Part shown: in pieces, positions 1 to 10,123 of the stretch
How positions within the stretch are numbered: the first letter of the stretch is position 1
Layout: the number at the start of each line of letters is the position of its first letter
Source of the DNA: Dissophora ornata
Lineage: Eukaryota; Mortierellomycota; Mortierellomycetes; Mortierellales; Mortierellaceae
Assembly: GCA_025201705.1 (NCBI GenBank)
Contig: MU616686.1
Location: 1-55,939, forward strand
Direction: 5' to 3'
DNA: 55,939 nt
Position numbers and translations under genes: made by a program
Notes under the pieces: model-generated
Database searches by the model: none
Told to the model about the DNA's origin: nothing
What the model saw: only the letters and a program-made list of their open reading frames with translations

Positions 1-524
1 ATCCAAGTCATCGAGACGTTGTGCACTGTGCTTTTAGAAGACGACGTCGTCCTGAAGGGCATTTATAGTACAAACAACACAACCACCCCAACACAGAAGG
101 CTTTACTAACCGTGCTAGCGGAATATCGCCAGAAAACGCGTTAGTCAAGAGCTATACTCTGTCGTCGACCGACTTTTTTTTATAAATAGTTTTTTTAAAA
201 AATACAGATGCATTTAAGGCAAAAACTCAATGTAAATATGCTGCAGTTGTTCCTTTGACGCGCTACTCAATCACGAACCTTTTCGTGCGAGGGCAAACGA
301 CCCTGCGGTATCTGCTGAAGGAATCAGTCCCACACGCCGACATTTTTTTTTTTCTCCTCGACATTTTTTTTTTGTCCTCTTGCGAAATCAATGTCCTCTC
401 ACGAAATCAATACTTTTTTTTGCCCTCTCTCGAAACCCGATACTCTTTTTTGCTCGTCTCTCGAAACGGATTTTTTTTTTTGCTCTTCCCCAGAAATTGA
501 CATTTTCTTTTGCACTGCAGCTTA
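1..524. other. Intergenic edge region with T-tract repeats
   Basis: No gene is supported here. The stretch holds AT-rich DNA with a run of A around 195-205 and, from about 340 to 510, repeated T tracts (see the separate repeat entry). Short open frames over the T tracts translate to phenylalanine runs and look like by-products of base composition. It lies downstream of the reverse-strand gene ending at 525 and probably contains its 3' untranslated region. Confidence 0.6.
340..515. repeat. Degenerate T-tract tandem repeat
   Basis: About five or six imperfect copies of a unit of roughly 25-35 bp. Each copy has a run of 6-12 T followed by a pyrimidine-rich block such as TGCCCTCTCTCG and then an AAAYC/GATA-like block. 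The copies differ in length and in the number of T residues, as expected from slippage. No open frame or structure suggests a coding role. Confidence 0.55.
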
Positions 525-1265
525 TTAATCACCGATTCCTCGCATTGTCTCCAAAAATCTCAAAGACATAATTTGGTTATTTTTACATGCAGGTTGGCTA
601 TTTTTTACAGGGATAAACTTGATCAACGTCTTCAGTTTGACCATATCGCACGAGCCTTCTGAGATGCCCTCGAAAAAAAAGTCGTCCATGTTTGACACGT
701 TAATATTCACCATCACATCCTCGATCCCAGTTGTAGGGTCTCTTTTGATATGGGTAACTGGGTTGCCATTTTGAACTCGAGATGGAATGCGGAGCATGCC
801 CCTGAGGTTGGATGGAGTACCTGAAGCTACAAAGTCGTCTCGAATGCCTGGCAAGGATTCGTTGATCTTGACTCCCTCCTTTCTCAAGAAGCAACCTCGA
901 ATGTCACTTGAAGTTTGGTTTGACTCGTGGATGGCGTTCTTTAGACATTCACTATAGAGCTTGATCGCATGAGAGCCAGCATAATGTTTGTCAGAGAAAA
1001 ACCAGGCTCCATCCGGACGTGTACCCTTGATGGCTATAAGCACATGGTGGCAGAGCTGGTCTGTAGCTAGGTGCTTGCGCAGGATGTTGGCGGGGTCGCT
1101 AGGCTGTGAATAGAAGTCTGGCAGATGGTCCTTGCAATCCCACATGCTCCATCGTCGTAACACATAAAAGTAGAGTCTGTGCACAGCGACGACAATGATG
1201 ACAGACGATATCAGCGATAGAGAATAAAGAAACACAAGGTCTGGATAAACATAAATGCGCGTCAT
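525..1265 (-). CDS. Hypothetical single-pass membrane protein
   Basis: A single open frame of 246 residues read from 1265 to 525. I do not recognise the family. A hydrophobic segment at about residues 8-35 (PDLVFLYSLSLISSVIIVVA and onward) looks like a membrane anchor or uncleaved signal, followed by a short basic stretch (LRRW). The rest is soluble with a mixed charged composition and several cysteines. No catalytic motif is visible. The neighbouring Rab-like gene is divergent, with about 350 bp between start codons. The 3' end runs into the T-tract repeat. It could be incomplete if an upstream or downstream exon was missed. Confidence 0.5.
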   Translation of the reverse strand: MTRIYVYPDLVFLYSLSLISSVIIVVAVHRLYFYVLRRWSMWDCKDHLPDFYSQPSDPANILRKHLATDQLCHHVLIAIKGTRPDGAWFFSDKHYAGSHAIKLYSECLKNAIHESNQTSSDIRGCFLRKEGVKINESLPGIRDDFVASGTPSNLRGMLRIPSRVQNGNPVTHIKRDPTTGIEDVMVNINVSNMDDFFFEGISEGSCDMVKLKTLIKFIPVKNSQPACKNNQIMSLRFLETMRGIGD

Positions 1266-1617
1266 GTGGCACGGACTACGTGATGATCGTCACGACGGAG
1301 AATGAGGAGCGGCGACATTCGGTCATCGCCATGCGTCGGCACATTAGTGGCTCATTAGCGGCTCTATTCGAACACTTGCCTGAGTCGCGTGCCGCAGCGT
1401 GATGGCCGAAAAAGGAAGGAGCATCGCGCGCGTGTCCTCCCCACGAGACACAAAGAGGAACGGCACAGCTCCTCCTCCTCCTCCTTTGCTCATTTCATTT
1501 CATTCCACTCCCCGCTCCAACGCTCATTCAGCCCTCGTCCGCACTCGCCTTCTGCCTTCCTTTCCACACAAACCCCGATCCCATCTCACCGACAACCACA
1601 ACCACAACCCCAAAGCA
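1266..1617. promoter_or_regulatory. Divergent intergenic region
   Basis: This is the shared upstream region of the hypothetical gene (-) and the Rab32-like gene (+). It contains a pyrimidine-rich leader with TCC repeats at about 1470-1490 and a CA-rich leader just before the ATG at 1618. An ATG at 1399 is in frame with the Rab reading frame and would add 73 low-complexity Ser/Pro/His-rich residues. I treat this as leader because Rab homology begins right after 1618. Confidence 0.45.
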
Positions 1618-2975
1618 ATGTACGAAGACAGCCCCTACCCTACTGACATTCGGGAGTACCTCTACAAGATCCTGGTCATCGGTGATCTCGGCACCGGCAA
1701 GACCTCCATCATCAAGCGCTATGTCCACAATATCTTCTCCATGAACTACAAGTCCACGGTATGTCTGCCGCTCGACACGCTCGCCGCAGCGTCGTATGAC
1801 CTCGTCCATGCCTCGTAGCCCATGTCCTCCATCCCTTATCTTTGTTCCTGTCTAACCCTATATTCTACAAACCTGTCAATATTTACCACATCTTGCATGG
1901 AAACCCCCCGATGCGGATGCCACCCCCTTGTCCCTGTTGCAATCTCATGGTGTCTATTTGGACAGATTGGAGTTGACTTTGCACTCAAGGTCATTCAATG
2001 GTCTCCCGACACGGTTGTCAGGATGCAGCTGTGGGACATTGCAGGCCAGGAAAAATTTTCTGGACTCACCAGGGTATGTAGACTGCGCACATTCATGCAT
2101 GCTGGTCCCGCTTCTCTTTCTTCTGGACATTACTATCACAGGAAAACGAGCACGCGGATCATGTCAGGATGAGCAAAGCCGAACCTGGGACTCCTGATGC
2201 AACTCGATCGTCTAAAAGATTGCGCAGAGTGTTATCGGAAGAGCACAATGTCGTATCGTGCATGAACATGTGTCTGCTCACAAATCACATATCTGCGCCC
2301 GTCTGAACATGAGGAAGGGAAAAAAAAGGGGAATGGACCTCCTTCAAAAATCGACATCTTACTCACCACAACCTATTCTAAACACCAATAGGTATATTAC
2401 AAGGAAGCTGTCGCCGCATTGGTGGTGTACGACGTAACGCGCCCAAAGACGTTTGAAGCAGTGCCCAAGTGGAAATCGGATCTGGACACAAAGGTTTCGC
2501 TGCCAAATGGAGAACCCATTCCAGTCGTACTGCTTGCTAACAAGGTATGATATGATGTTTGGCAGGGCGGGAGAAGAAAAAAAAAAGGCATAGTCTCTCT
2601 AAAATCGACCAAGTCTGACCCTTGTATTTCTCTTACGCTACAAATTAGATTGATTTGCAAGAGGGTGGACTTGCAGGATTTGATGCAGAGGAGATGGACA
2701 AGTTTTGTGAAGAAAATGGGATTCTCAAATGGTATGATCCGAAACCAGCTTTTTATGCTTCCGTCCAATGTCTTATAGCTCCAACTAAGACATGATCTTT
2801 TTCTAGGTTCGGGACCTCAGCAAAGGACAACAGCAATATTGAAGATGCGACGCGCTTTCTTCTGGAAGAGATTATGGAAAGGGAGATGGAGCATGCCAAC
2901 AAGCAGGCTCAGGATGCTGCTACATCAGACAGGATCCAGCTGAACCAGCCTCGTGCCAAAGAGGGATGCTGCTAA
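1618..2975 (+). CDS. RAB32: Rab32/Rab38-family small GTPase
   Basis: Five exons: 1618-1758, 1966-2073, 2392-2544, 2649-2731 and 2807-2975, encoding 217 residues. The G motifs are clear: P-loop GDLGTGKTS at residues 22-30, switch I with TIGVDF, G3 WDIAGQEKF, G4 NKID and G5 TSAK. Phrases such as IIKRYVH, VDFALKV and VYYKEAV are characteristic of the Rab32/38/29 branch. The C-terminal Cys-Cys is a geranylgeranylation site. Rab32 proteins act in traffic to lysosome-related organelles and at mitochondria-ER contacts; here the role is inferred. The second intron (318 bp) is unusually long. The start at 1618 is chosen because the conserved region follows at once; an in-frame ATG at 1399 exists. Converges with EFM5. 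Confidence 0.93.
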
Positions 2976-3116
2976 CCCCAGTGTTCCGATACCGATATCA
3001 TACTCGCTGCTTTTTCGAGTTTTTGCAAACACCTCTTACTTTCTCCCACATTCCAGTGTACACTAGACCATAATAAAGCAATAACATGATTTTTATAATT
3101 GGTTGGACCTCTCTGT

Positions 3117-4008
3117 CTATGGCCTCTCCGTCTCTTCTGGACCCTTCAACGGGAATTGCTCGGACTTGTAGTTGACGTAGCACCGGAAATCGTTTGAGAG
3201 CCCATTCTGATGTCCGGGGTGGAAAGTCGTCAACTCGAGTCCATCCTTCTTTGCAATCTCCAACATGACCAAGCCAGTGCACAACACGGCCTTGCCACCC
3301 TTCTTCATCAGGTGTCGCACAGTCTCCAGTGTCTTTGTTAGACATTCCTCGCTCAAGAAGGGAGGATCGACCACAATCATATCCACAGACTCTTTCAGTT
3401 CCTCAGAGAGACGGAATTCCAGTGGGCGAGAGTAGTCGTAGTGGATGAACTGCTTGCCGTAGACGTCGAAGCGCGAGTCATACTCAAACAAGAACAGGTT
3501 GTTCGTGCTAGGTGGGTTCATGGACTGAAAAGTCGATCGCAATTTGACGTCAATACTCTGTTCGCAGTATCCAAAAGACGTCTCACCGAGCCGAGATGGG
3601 AGAATATGAAAGGCGCCAGCGATGTTTTTTTTTTCTTTGGGCAGAACTTACCATAAGTTTGACATATGCGGTAGGAGAGCTGATGCAACAGACGACACTG
3701 TTCGAGTCGGTGTTGTTCAAGATCTCGCGCGCCAACTTTTCCGAGGTCGCGTCATCGTACCAGAACTGGCTAAGCTGCCAATCCTCTCTGAAAAGGTCCA
3801 TAGTGACAGCTTGAAGATCTTTGGACTTTGCAGAGTCGTTATTGTTCTTGTTGTCGCTGCTCTCCTCCTCCTGGGCTTCGTCGAAACGCTCCTCTGCCAG
3901 CTGACGAAGTTTCTCGAATCGATCCTGTTGCTCCTGCTGCTCCTGCATGACCTGTTGAAGAGCCCTCAGGGTCTCCGGCGAGAGTTCGAGGTCAGAGTCG
4001 GAATCCAT
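3117..4008 (-). CDS. EFM5: eEF1A lysine N-methyltransferase (EFM5 / EEF1AKMT1 family)
   Basis: Two exons, 4008-3652 and 3524-3117, give 254 residues. The product should be an S-adenosylmethionine-dependent methyltransferase that modifies an N-terminal-region lysine of elongation factor 1A. Visible support: a Gln/Glu-rich helical N-terminus (residues 1-60), the EDWQLSQFWYDD segment typical of the family, a LFEYDSRF strand, and the catalytic DPPF motif (VVDPPFLSEEC) of amino-group methyltransferases. Length fits the family. The junction of the two exons is phase 0 and joins KLM to SMNPPST. An A-rich run lies just before the start codon. The gene is divergent from the tRNA thiolase gene, with only about 150 bp between the start codons. 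Confidence 0.9.
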
Positions 4009-4159
4009 TTGCTTTTTTTTTTTATTCGTGTGACTACTCTTTTGCCGGAATGGCTCGAATTTCGCCCACAACATAATATTCAACCGTTGCAAGCGCAGGG
4101 GGAGTGTCTTTTTTTTCTATTCTAAAAGGATCACGGACCAGGCATTTCAGGAATCAGGA
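4009..4159. promoter_or_regulatory. Compact bidirectional promoter, EFM5 / tRNA thiolase
   Basis: Only 151 bp separate the two start codons, so both genes must use overlapping upstream sequence. The region has T/A runs next to each start (about 4012-4021 and 4108-4117). No TATA box was recognised. Confidence 0.5.
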
Positions 4160-4195
4160 ATGGCAGGACAAAGGGTCATGGCAGGACAAAGAACC
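4160..4195 (+). repeat. 18-bp tandem duplication containing the start codon
   Basis: Two adjacent 18-bp units (4160-4177 and 4178-4195) share the first 14 bases, ATGGCAGGACAAAG. Both begin with an in-frame ATG, so the encoded N-terminus repeats MAGQR. Confidence 0.85.
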
Positions 4196-6273
4196 GCCGC
4201 TCATTTCTTGACAACTTTTAGGCAACTTGTTACCCTGCGGTGTCCTGCGCAGTCTCGTCTCACGAACCTGTCGTCAACCACTAAAGTAGGAACAGTTTCA
4301 TATGGCGCTCGTCCGATCCGCTCTCTGGCAGGCCATCGCCAACAGGATGGATCACCACTTAGACTAAGAGTATCCCCATATCGAGAATACTCCGCGTCTG
4401 CCTGTGTTGAATCACCCCCCGTCAATGCACTCTGCTCAACGCAGGAGCTCCCAAATCAATCGACCTCTGATAGCTCATATCCAAAGGAGCGAGTCTTGCT
4501 CCTGATGTCCGGCGGTGTTGATTCTTCCATGTGCGCCCATATCCTGCATAACCAAGGTTACGATGTTACGGGCCTATACATGCACAATTGGAACCACCAA
4601 GAGGAGACGCAGGATGAAGTGGAGTCTGGACCACCCCGCCTCCATGATACATTACACCTCACCGAATCCATTCCATCACCCTCTCCAGAATCATCGCCAC
4701 CAACCGCAACCTCCTCCACTGAATCAGTCTCCAAAACTCCAAGGACAGCCAGAATCCGTCCAAAGGTCTGTACCTCAGATCGGGACTGGGCAGACGTTCA
4801 GGCTGTTTGCGAACAGATCGGGATCCCTGCTCGCCGTCTGGATTTCTCGCGACAGTACTGGAACCAGGTCTTTGAAGTCATGCTCCAAGAGTACGATCGC
4901 GGCCGGACTCCGAACCCGGACGTGACCTGCAACCGAGAGATCAAGTTTGGAGAGCTGATCGAGTGGTGTTATCACAACGGTGGATTGGGCAAAGATCGCC
5001 ACAAGTCAGAGGCGTTGGCAAATGGGGATGTAGATTCTTCAACACCCTCTGGATGGGACTATTTGGCAACGGGACATTATGCACGAGTCGAGCAAGATCC
5101 CGTCACAGGTCAGGCGCGATTACTGAGAGCGGTAGACAGCAACAAGGATCAGACCTACTACCTGTCCACACTCCCAGAAAAGGTCCTCCGACATGCAATT
5201 TTCCCATTGGCTCAGTACGATAAACCGACAGTGAAAAAAATGGCCATGACTACAGGAACAGTACAGCTCCAGAACGCGGCCACAAAGAAGGAGAGTATGG
5301 GGATTTGTTTTGTGGGTCAGAGGCGTCGCTTTGGCGAGTTCTTGAAGGAGTATTTGGATACAAACCCGGGACCGGTCAGAGTCGACAGTGTGGATGGACC
5401 GCAGATTGGCGAGCACAAGGGGCTATTTAGGTACACAGTCGGGCAGGCCTCCGGTGTCACCCACGGCCATCAAAAGTAAGTTTCAGGCTATGCGGATTGT
5501 TTGGCCCATGATATGATTGCAGGCACTTGACTGACGCATGCTTTGCGAATGTTTAGGTGGGTTGTACTCCGGACAGATATGCCATCCAATACATTGATTG
5601 TTGTGGATGGGACGTAAGTTTACTGGCTAACAATGAATTGCTGCGAGGAGCGCTTTGCCTTCTCATGCTTGGGACTAAACGTGTCTGCAAACTGTATCAT
5701 TATTCCTCGCCGTAGCCAAAACGAGCGCCTATTTTCACCAGGGTTGGTTGCAGAGGCATGGCACTGGATTGCCGGTCGACCGCCAACAAAGCTGTTCCAG
5801 GCTAAAGCACTAGACAAGTTTCCATTCACTGCGCAGATCCGACATCGACAAGTACCTCGTAAGTTTCCTTTTTGTTTAAATCGTTCAAGATGAAAAAAAA
5901 AAAAAAAAAAAAAAAATCTCCAGCGACGCAGGCTTCTGACAATCTTTTTTTGCTGTGCTTTTTATACCACTTTCTTAGAGCTTTGTACTATTGAACCTGC
6001 CTTGGAGGATGCAAGTGGGGTTGTAGATCTGGCGTCCGCCAAGGTATTCAAAGTGCGCTTCAAGAACCCTCAAAGAGCCATTGCTCCTGGTCAAGTATGG
6101 ATTTTGCTTTTTTTTTTTTTTTTTTTTTTTTTTCGTAACCCCGCATAATAATGAGCTCTCAGCTTTTGGAGATTAACCCATCATACCATCCCCCAAACCT
6201 ATAGCAAATTGTACTATATGATCAGGACGAGTGCCTGGGTGGGGCGGTCATCCAGTCAAGCCTTCCTTCTTAA
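4160..6273 (+). CDS. SLM3: Mitochondrial tRNA-specific 2-thiouridylase (MnmA/TRMU/Slm3 family)
   Basis: Five exons: 4160-5475, 5557-5613, 5716-5858, 5979-6094 and 6205-6273, 566 residues. The enzyme thiolates U34 of mitochondrial tRNAs for Lys, Glu and Gln. The PP-loop SGGVDSS lies at about residue 118; TPNPDVTCN carries the first catalytic Cys and ESMGICFVG the second; DQTYYLS is also present. The last exon supplies the C-terminal beta-barrel signature CLGGAVI. The first 100 residues are basic and Ser/Thr-rich, fitting a mitochondrial targeting sequence. Odd points: an 18-bp tandem duplication makes two in-frame start codons (4160, 4178); a Pro/Ser/Thr-rich insert of about 50 residues follows the PP-loop helix; introns carry A24 and T26 runs. 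Converges with the zinc transporter gene. Confidence 0.94.
5893..5916 (+). repeat. A24 homopolymer in intron 3 of tRNA thiolase gene
   Basis: An uninterrupted run of A inside the intron at 5859-5978. It lies between donor and acceptor, so it is not coding. Confidence 0.9.
6108..6133 (+). repeat. T26 homopolymer in intron 4 of tRNA thiolase gene
   Basis: An uninterrupted run of about 26 T beginning 13 bp after the donor GT at 6095. It is the longest homopolymer noticed in the window. Confidence 0.9.
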
Positions 6274-6391
6274 TCAAACAACACCAAAAAAAAAGATAAA
6301 ATAAAAGCGGTCATTTGTAAAAAAAAAAAAAAAAAGGTATCATGAATTCAATTACAGTTTATCATATGTACGAGACTTCCGCCTCAAGTTT

Positions 6392-9227
6392 CTAGCCAGA
6401 CCAACCCATGCCTGGGAAGCTGTCGTGCTTCATGGACGAATTCTTTAACCGCGATCCGTTACAGAAACAAGACTGAAATCCGCCTAGACCCTCCTTCTCA
6501 ACCTGAACAGCAACTTCGCTCAGGCCGTGGATGTTGGACAGCAGACTCTGTTCTACTGATTGTTGAATAGCTTTAGTGTCTGGGGATGAAGCCCCCTCCT
6601 GGTTTGCAGTGGCTGCGACCTGAATGTGGATGCTGCCGATCATCGATTCTGGCGAATTGGGCCAGAACCTGGCACAGGAGTGAGATGCCACGCCAGGGAT
6701 ATTTGTCAGCTACAAGGGGGGATAGAACGAAAGCAAGGAGTGACAGACGATTTTAGTATGAAAACAAAAATTGGATGGATGACAACAATATTCCTTCAAC
6801 TTAGGGGGGCGCGAAAATGTACCTCTTGAAGAGCATGCTCAATGGCGCCCAAGTTTGCGTCAGGGACCCCCAGCATGAGAACAGCAGCCGAGTCTTTGAT
6901 CAAGGGGATGACACTCAAAAAGATCAAGATGGCGATAAACATGGACGCAATCGGATCAAATCCTGTCCAGCCAAACCAGTCAATCAAAAGCGTCGAGATG
7001 ATGACACCGACCGACCCCAGTGTATCGGCCATGATGTGCAAAAACACGCCCTGCATGTTGGCATTATGTCCGTGTCCATGGTCATGACCGTGTCCATGTC
7101 CATGGTCGTGTCCGTGCGAATGTCCGTGTGCATGTCCGTGGTTGAAGGCAAAGATACCGACCATGTTGACAACAAAGCCCAGGAAGCTGACCAAGAGCAA
7201 TCGGTGCGTGTTCATTTCTGGAGGGTGGACCAGGCGCTCGATAGCCTCGATGACGATAAAGATGGAGATCAAGCTCAAAAAGATGCCATTGGAGAATCCA
7301 GACAGGGTCTCGATCCGGTTATATCCGTATGTGAAGGTTTTGTTGGCGTTCCACTTGCTCATCACCGATGCGAACAATCCAACGCCCAACGCCAGACAAT
7401 CAAAAAACATATGGATTGCTAAGACGGACAGCATGTGGGATGATGGTCCGTAAAAAAAAAAAAAAAAAAAGTTCTTACAGTCCGAGATAAGTCCCAAGCT
7501 GTTGGTCCAGACTCCATAAAGCATCTGGACAAACATGAAACTGAGGTTCAGCAGCAAGAAATAAAAGATCTGCTTGGAATCTGGGTCGGCTAAAATCGCC
7601 TTCACGTATATTCCGATATCACTCAAGCCTCCAGATGAAAACTGGCCGCCCGCGCTCGAATAGGCAGGGCGATCACCGTGGGTAGGGAGGTCGTTATGGA
7701 GTCGTCCTCCTTCCTCTGAATCAAACCGAGATTCTGAATTGGCAGCCTCGGCCTGTAACAACTCGTGGATCCCATACAGCATGACGACGGCAATCAAGAA
7801 ATCTAGCAGGTTGGCGCCCATCGACTTTGTCAAAAGCAATCCTGTGAAACAAGAGCCGATCAATACAATGGGCCAGCCCGTCAGGACATGCCACAAAGGA
7901 CTAACACGCTGGCTGATAGACTGATTCACGTAAAAGTCGATGGCAAACATGCCGGTGCCCAAGACCAGGTAAGCGAACCAGGAGGGTGTGTGGGTATACA
8001 CAATGCCAGAGTGGGTCGAGATCATGCCTTGGAACAAGGCAATGGGCGAGATCACGAGTGTTGCAACAGTTATGGCGACTGCGTGGAGCACCTTGTTGCT
8101 GCCCATTTCTGCCGAAAGTCGCCTTGCAACGCCCCGCTGATAAATGGAGAGTTGGGTGGATGCCAGCAGCGCAACATATCCTGAAATGATCCCGAGAAAG
8201 TTGGATCCTGCAGGCGCATAACAAATGTCCAGAATTACGCACGCAAGGATTCCTCCCAATACTACCATTGAGTATTGGCTCTACAGGGGGGCGACAAAGA
8301 CAATGTGTTACTCAGTGACCCCTTGACGTCCATTGCGATTATCGTCAACGTATATTGATCGCATGGTACGTACCTGTGAAGATGACCGCTTCCCCACCAA
8401 GGCTGCTAGGACTGCCACCATCCAGATATTGGCATACTGCGTCAACATGAGAACTCTAGGGACCGGTTGAGTTGGGCAACGAATGACAGTTAGTCATCGA
8501 GGCACCGTTGCTTCAGTTAACACTGCCACAGACCCGGGACACGGCTTTGCGTCTTACCTGAGAGTAGAAAGAGTTGAGAGGCCCCAAAGCCACAGGTACA
8601 TTTGTCCCGCGAGTGCAGCGCCATAGACCATGATCTTATTCCACTGTCGTACATTTTTTTTTTTTTTGGCGGGGGGTTAGTAATTTGTCTTATAATAGAT
8701 CTGTGTGTATTGGGCGTCCTCCACACATTCGCAACCATTGAATGGGCTCGTTCTAGAATAGCTCTCTCACCTTCCAGCTACTCATGCTTGGCCTTGACCA
8801 CGGCCTTTCGATCAAGAGCAAGATTACAGTTCCTGCAGCCAGGATATTCCAAAGGACCACAGCCAGAGGTTTGTGCTCCACCCGGATCCACTCTTTCAAA
8901 AAGTGTGCGCACGCAGCCTGGATCAGCTTGGCAATCCCAAGGAACGCGATATGGTTGAAGGGCATCCTAAAATCAATGAGAGTCCATGTCGTGGCAGTTG
9001 AGAGAGATGCTGTTAGACAATGCTGGTGTGTGCATGCATGGGTTTGCTCTCTGTCAGACGGCCCATTGTTGCAATAAATGGATGGTGTACCCTGATGGAT
9101 TAGAATGGCTCGTAATCTTGTCCAGGTTAATCATGCCTGGTTTACGTCCGGGGGATGTGAATCCAGGCGGGTGTCCATGTCCATGGCCCGTGTGCGGGTG
9201 TGCATGCTGCTGCTGATTACTATACAT
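6392..9227 (-). CDS. MSC2: Msc2/ZnT5-type zinc transporter (cation diffusion facilitator)
   Basis: Exons 9227-9091, 8966-8771, 8643-8558, 8455-8374, 8280-7479, 7418-6823 and 6709-6392 give 738 residues, close to the family's usual 720-765. The large N-terminal half has many hydrophobic helices, as in Msc2 and human ZnT5. The C-terminal half is the CDF core: SDS-IHMFFD zinc site in the second core helix, a His-rich loop (HGHAHGHSHGHDHGHG and onward, about 7070-7145), then HIMADTLGSVG with the second zinc site. It should move zinc into the early secretory pathway, in yeast as a dimer with Zrg17. A second His-rich stretch (HAHPHTGHGHGH) lies near the N-terminus. The start is uncertain: an acceptor-like CAG at 9329-9327 would allow an extra upstream exon. 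The 60-bp intron at 7419-7478 is frame-preserving and T-rich. Confidence 0.9.
7419..7478 (-). other. 60-bp T-rich frame-preserving intron in the zinc transporter
   Basis: The donor GTAAGAAC begins at 7478 and the acceptor TCTTAG ends at 7419. A T19 run (A on the plus strand, 7452-7470) fills the middle. The length is a multiple of three and there is no in-frame stop, so an unspliced reading encodes a run of Phe. Splicing creates ISDS-IHMFFD, the conserved CDF zinc-binding helix, which is why I call it an intron. Confidence 0.85.
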
Positions 9228-10123
9228 GATGTCAAGACTGATGTTGTCGGGGGGCAGCTCCTGAAGACGAACCTTTCGGGGATGAAAGGGGGAAGCGCTT
9301 GTCTGGTGGGGTGCTCCCTTAATGTACTGCAAGGATGATTGTCAGGCTAGTCCACGGCAAAGGAGAGAGAGTGGAGGGACGATAGGAGACCGCCTCTGGG
9401 ATGATGATGATGATGGATGATGCAACTAAAAAAAAAAAAAAGTGAGGACAAGAGATGTAGATCTATTTCGCCAACAGCATGCAGCGCTAAACCTTGTCAA
9501 AAAAGACCCCTCTTTGGTCCACAACCCATCCCATCGTCACTCCCACTTCTTTTCGTCATACATATTTCCTATCTACATATTCGCACACCTCGCATGCGTG
9601 GCGCCGGCACCTGCGTCGTCTGGCTGTACTGTACATCCAATGCATCGAATAGCACACACACACACACGCACACACACCCTCGACCGCCGCACATTCCACC
9701 ACGTGCAACCTCCTGGCCCCGGCCGTGGGCGACGTCCTCTCTCGCCACTGGCGCACAAAATCAAAGTTCTCGCTGTCTCCATTTCGTTTTTCCTTTTTTT
9801 TTCATTCCCGGGGTGAACCTCGGTGTGCTCTCCTTCCCCTTCCATCCACTCGCTGGCTGCCATCCTCCAACGAGAACACGTTCCTGAGCTGCTGGGGATC
9901 AACAGGTGCAAGTATCGCGCGATGATTGGCCAATTGACCCTCCAATACACTACCGTCCAACGTTAATGCATCGTGGCACAAAAAACAGGGCATTTTAAAC
10001 ATCGCCCTGCTCAACGCGTGTCAAGGTGCTCTGGAGCTACAATGCAGATGCCATCGGCTCCCTTGGAAATCAGTATTATTTATTGTTTTTGGTGTTTAAG
10101 GTTGTTTTGGATGTGTATATGTT
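9228..10123. other. Intergenic region, zinc transporter 5' side
   Basis: This holds the upstream region of the Msc2-like gene (-) and the 3' flank of the calreticulin gene (-). It contains a GAT/ATG repeat at about 9400-9422, an A13 run at 9427-9439, and a CA dinucleotide repeat at about 9653-9677. The open frames across it are low-complexity and show no protein family. A possible small first exon of the transporter (ATG near 9538) cannot be confirmed. Confidence 0.5.
9653..9677. repeat. CA dinucleotide microsatellite
   Basis: A run of about 11 CA units with one CG interruption, in the intergenic region upstream of the zinc transporter gene. Confidence 0.85.

Noticed and set aside
1399..1617. 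N-terminal extension of the Rab32-like protein from the ATG at 1399
   Set aside because: The added 73 residues are low-complexity with no Rab homology, and the downstream ATG at 1618 begins the conserved region.
7445..7480. Poly-phenylalanine segment as real protein sequence in the zinc transporter
   Set aside because: It is explained by a 60-bp intron with clean GTAAG and TTAG sites whose removal restores the conserved SDS-IHMFFD zinc site.
9442..9925. Small genes over the CA microsatellite
   Set aside because: Frames are driven by the dinucleotide repeat and low-complexity DNA; no splice pattern or domain.
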